From: Rhizophagus irregularis
Lineage: Eukaryota > Glomeromycota > Glomeromycetes > Glomerales > Glomeraceae
Assembly (NCBI RefSeq): GCF_026210795.1
Contig: NC_089448.1
Span: 1,488,001-1,552,000 of the forward strand
Direction of reading: 5' to 3'
DNA: 64,000 bases
Below the pieces are notes generated by a model. That model was not told where the DNA came from. It ran no database searches and worked only from the letters and a program-made list of their open reading frames with translations. The translations under genes were made by a program, and so were the position numbers. Position 1 is the stretch's first letter. The number at the start of each line of letters is the position of its first letter. This document shows, in pieces, positions 61,680 to 64,000 of the stretch.

Positions 61680-62372
61680 TAATTATCACTGTGGATTGAT
61701 ATTTTACAATAAAATAAAAATCATTTTTTTTTTAGTTTTAAATATTTAATTTTATTATTAAGGATGTTTTTTTAATTTTGCATATGTGTAAGAAGAGCAA
61801 TTTTATAGCTACTTATAAATAATATTTTTCACGTGAAACATTATTGTATGACTGGCACTTTTTCGTTTAAGTAATATCAGACAGGGGTTACCCCGACAAA
61901 TATATAAAAATAAAATGTCAATTAAATATATCAAATGTCTTTTGTATTTGTTTAAGTCAAACGTCTTATTTAATAATTACAATATTATAGCAATGAAAAT
62001 ACACTTATTAATTATAGTAACGAAAAAGATTATTAAATAAGATTTGGCGTTAAAATTGTAATATCACCCAACATTGAAATCAAAAGGCTTTATTAACAAT
62101 CTAATACGATGATATACAATAATAATGAAATAAATCTTAATATTTAATTTCGGGAATGACGACTTTAAACCAGTAGGAGTACGTGTAATATTCAAGAATT
62201 TATTCAATGATTTCCAATTATTTTATTGCCGAAGATAGTTTAAAGCGAGAAAATTACTGGTTTATAATGAAAGAAAACTTAAAAATAAGTGACTTGCTTA
62301 AATTATTTGTACTATTTTTGTTACATTAACCATGTGTAATAACCTAATCATACTCACCAATAAAAACGATGT
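61680..62372. other. Intergenic region, nothing coding supported
   Basis: AT-rich, no recognised feature. Confidence 0.4.
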
Positions 62373-62561
62373 TTAACGGAAGGAAGACCCAAAAAACAAC
62401 TGAACCGCGAATGGATCATTCGTAATTTGCAAAGGCAATCGACTTATTAATGTATTGACATTAAACGTACTTCCATGTATTTTGTTGATGACTCTGCGTC
62501 TTCTTCGTTTATGAATAACACGATTGAAATTATCAGAAGGAACATGATTTTTTAACGTCAT
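62373..62561 (-). CDS. Short basic ORF, uncertain
   Basis: 62 residues from MTLKNHVPSDNFNRVIHKRR, with an RRRRRVINK cluster, ending SSFR. The start lies downstream (on the minus strand) of the GAAGTACGTAATTA leader repeat shared with the region near 60,775. A GTGAGT donor-like site follows on the minus strand near 62,359, so a multi-exon gene is possible. No domain recognised. It could be the 5' exon of another small DNA-binding protein, given the HMG-like neighbours, but this is inference. Confidence 0.3.
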   Translation of the reverse strand: MTLKNHVPSDNFNRVIHKRRRRRVINKIHGSTFNVNTLISRLPLQITNDPFAVQLFFGSSFR

Positions 62562-63720
62562 CTTAAGTAATAAAAAAAGGTTGAAGTGAAAGTTAAAAGG
62601 ATGAAAGAACGAAAGAAAATTTATTAGTTACTGTATACTTATATAATTTTTTTTTACTATAAAGTCTTTGTAGAGTTGATGAATACCAGTTACACGAAGT
62701 ACGTAATTACCAATGAAATAAATTGATTGAGATGAAAAAAATTACCTTCTCGGAGTTCTCGGGAGTTATTCAATCCGAATTACTAATTTTTTAAAATATA
62801 AATAATGAAAACTTTTTTGGATATATTAAAAAAATAAATGTTAATTTAAACAATGTTAATATAAAAAATAAAGAAAAACAATATATGACATTTTTATTTA
62901 AATAAAGTTTATTCTGCACCCTTTCGCATGTTATGATTGGCTTTGTGGGTTCTTTTTGCATATAAAGAAATGATCGGCAATGAGTCACACGATCTTTGTT
63001 TTTTTTTTTACGACGTTTGCTCTATAAAAAAAAAATTTATTATAATAGTTCTGATTCTTCTGGTTCTTATAAAAGTAATTTAACCATTAATATCATGCCA
63101 CGCGTTTGTATTTTTATTTTTTTATTTTTTTAACAAAATGATCTGGAAAAGAGAAATACTCGAGAATTTGAACCTTTCCATATCGTCCCATTATTAAAAT
63201 AAAAAAAATATATAAAAGTTTCCCCTTAAAGTATAATACAGCCGAAATCTATTTTTTTTTTCTTTATCAAATATAGATAAGCTATACCTTAACGGAACAA
63301 AGAAAATACATTTTTTTAACTCTGAACTCCGTCGTGCGATCTCAATTACAGAAGTACAAACAATAAAAAAGAGAAAAGGTTTTAGTCAACAAGATTTAGT
63401 TCGGTCAGTCGGTTTTAAAAAACAAAAATTTATTTTTTTTAATAAAGTAAGTCGGTAAAGATTTATTATTATAATACATATATATTATATATTTTATAGT
63501 TAATTTATAATAGTAATTTATATGAAAGTAATATGAATAAATGTTACTGGAAATTATTGTAATTGATACAAGTATAATTTAAGAAAAAAAGAAGTTTTTA
63601 GTATAGCTTTGTGTTGAGGAGACGTTATTCCTTACTTTTACAAAATTGGCTAATACTTATTATTTTTATTTTGTTATAGAAAGGTCACCATTATCGCTCT
63701 TTTTTCCTCATTACTGATAC
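62562..63720. other. Intergenic region, nothing coding supported
   Basis: No supported gene. A plausible acceptor TTTTGTTATAG at 63,670-63,680 and a donor-like AAAGTAAG at 63,447 could border an intron of the HMG gene that follows. No convincing upstream exon is seen. Confidence 0.35.
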
Positions 63721-64000
63721 TTGAGTCAAACGGTTGAGAAAAAAAAAAAATCTTACGACGAAACCTTCATGTTACCAGAAACAAACTTCGTTCAATCCAA
63801 CATTTCGCAAGATAATTTTATTCGTGGATTCCCGAATAAAAAGCAAAGAAAAAGCTCAAATAGGTTCATTAAATATCGAACGGTAGAATGGCAACGTTTC
63901 AAGAAGAAATACCCTAACGTTACGACTCAACAATTTTCATCTAGCTATTGCTGCAGAGCAATGGCATAGAATGTCTGATAGCGAAAAAATTACTACATTA
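63721..64000 (+). pseudogene. HMG-box protein, partial, with a frameshift in the box
   Basis: Reads SQTVEKKKKSYDETFMLPET, then RGFPNKKQRKSSNRFIKYRT and VEWQRFKKKYPNVTTQQFSS. This is the first half of an HMG box (N.F..YR......KYPN). The frame then derails into SYCCRAMA and a stop at 63,967-63,969. The +1 frame carries the expected second half, IAAEQWHRMSDSEKITTL, to the window end. One extra base around 63,946 would explain it. HMG boxes bend DNA, and fungal members include mating-type-like regulators that are expanded in Rhizophagus. There is no in-frame ATG before residue 17, so an upstream exon is possible. The gene continues past the window. Confidence 0.6.

Noticed and set aside
1-64000. 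tRNA or rRNA genes
   Set aside because: I looked for T-loop words (GGTTCGAATCC-like) with matching acceptor stems and for conserved rRNA words and found none. A covariance-model scan would be decisive.

Overview
The window looks like nuclear DNA of an arbuscular mycorrhizal fungus of the Rhizophagus (Glomeromycotina) type. It is strongly AT-rich, with isolated, mostly intronless genes lying far apart in repeat-rich DNA. The recognisable genes belong to families known to be expanded in these fungi: F-box/leucine-rich-repeat proteins, Sel1-repeat proteins with a Cys-rich leader, HMG-box proteins, FAR1/MULE transposases and LINE remnants. The assignment is inference from protein and repeat style; no rRNA or marker gene was seen.

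Layout. 1-466 is the N-terminal part of a Sel1-repeat protein (minus strand). 1.1-3.6 kb holds three inverted-repeat elements, one of them a 1.5 kb element with a perfect 9-bp target duplication and an internal 20-bp minisatellite. 5.6-7.0 kb is an F-box/LRR gene followed by a decayed paralogue. 9.0-11.2 kb is a striking cysteine-repeat protein made of about 15 copies of a 37-residue CxxCH...CxxCH unit. 11.7-13.6 kb holds decayed integrase and RNase H fragments and a 'cccgaa'-type inverted-repeat element. 13.8-15.1 kb is another F-box gene. 15-25 kb is mostly repeats and pseudogenes. 25.3-26.8 and 32.1-33.6 kb are two closely related F-box/LRR genes that share an upstream block with a pseudogene at 18.3 kb; between them lie a dead LINE and several MITEs.

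34.6-59 kb is one story. A tandem array of about 3.3 kb units, each carrying a minus-strand F-box-type gene, runs from about 44.0 to 56.4 kb, with eroded unit pieces at 34.6-35.6 and 58.8 kb. An 8.45 kb block (35,589-44,040) with inverted termini and AATATGTTG-rich subterminal repeats is inserted in the array; a paralogous unit at 53.8 kb preserves the empty site. Inside that block are a nearly intact FAR1/MULE transposase gene broken by one nonsense codon, an interstitial telomere-like tract, an unidentified decayed coding region, and a chain of very short GT-AG bounded modules that itself hosts a 690-bp element with a 10-bp target duplication. A second insertion (56.4-58.8 kb) carries an unidentified decayed gene and another inverted-repeat element. 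Gene copy 2 of the array is a visible recombinant: its 5' end matches copy 1 and its body matches copy 3.

59-64 kb holds sparse small ORFs and two decayed HMG-box genes, the second running off the window.

Functionally the intact host-type genes are F-box adaptors (substrate choice for SCF ubiquitin ligases), one Sel1 scaffold-type protein and one possible multi-zinc-ribbon protein. Everything else is transposon biology and gene decay. No CRISPR, rRNA or convincing tRNA was found. Boundaries, repeat identities and families were judged by eye.
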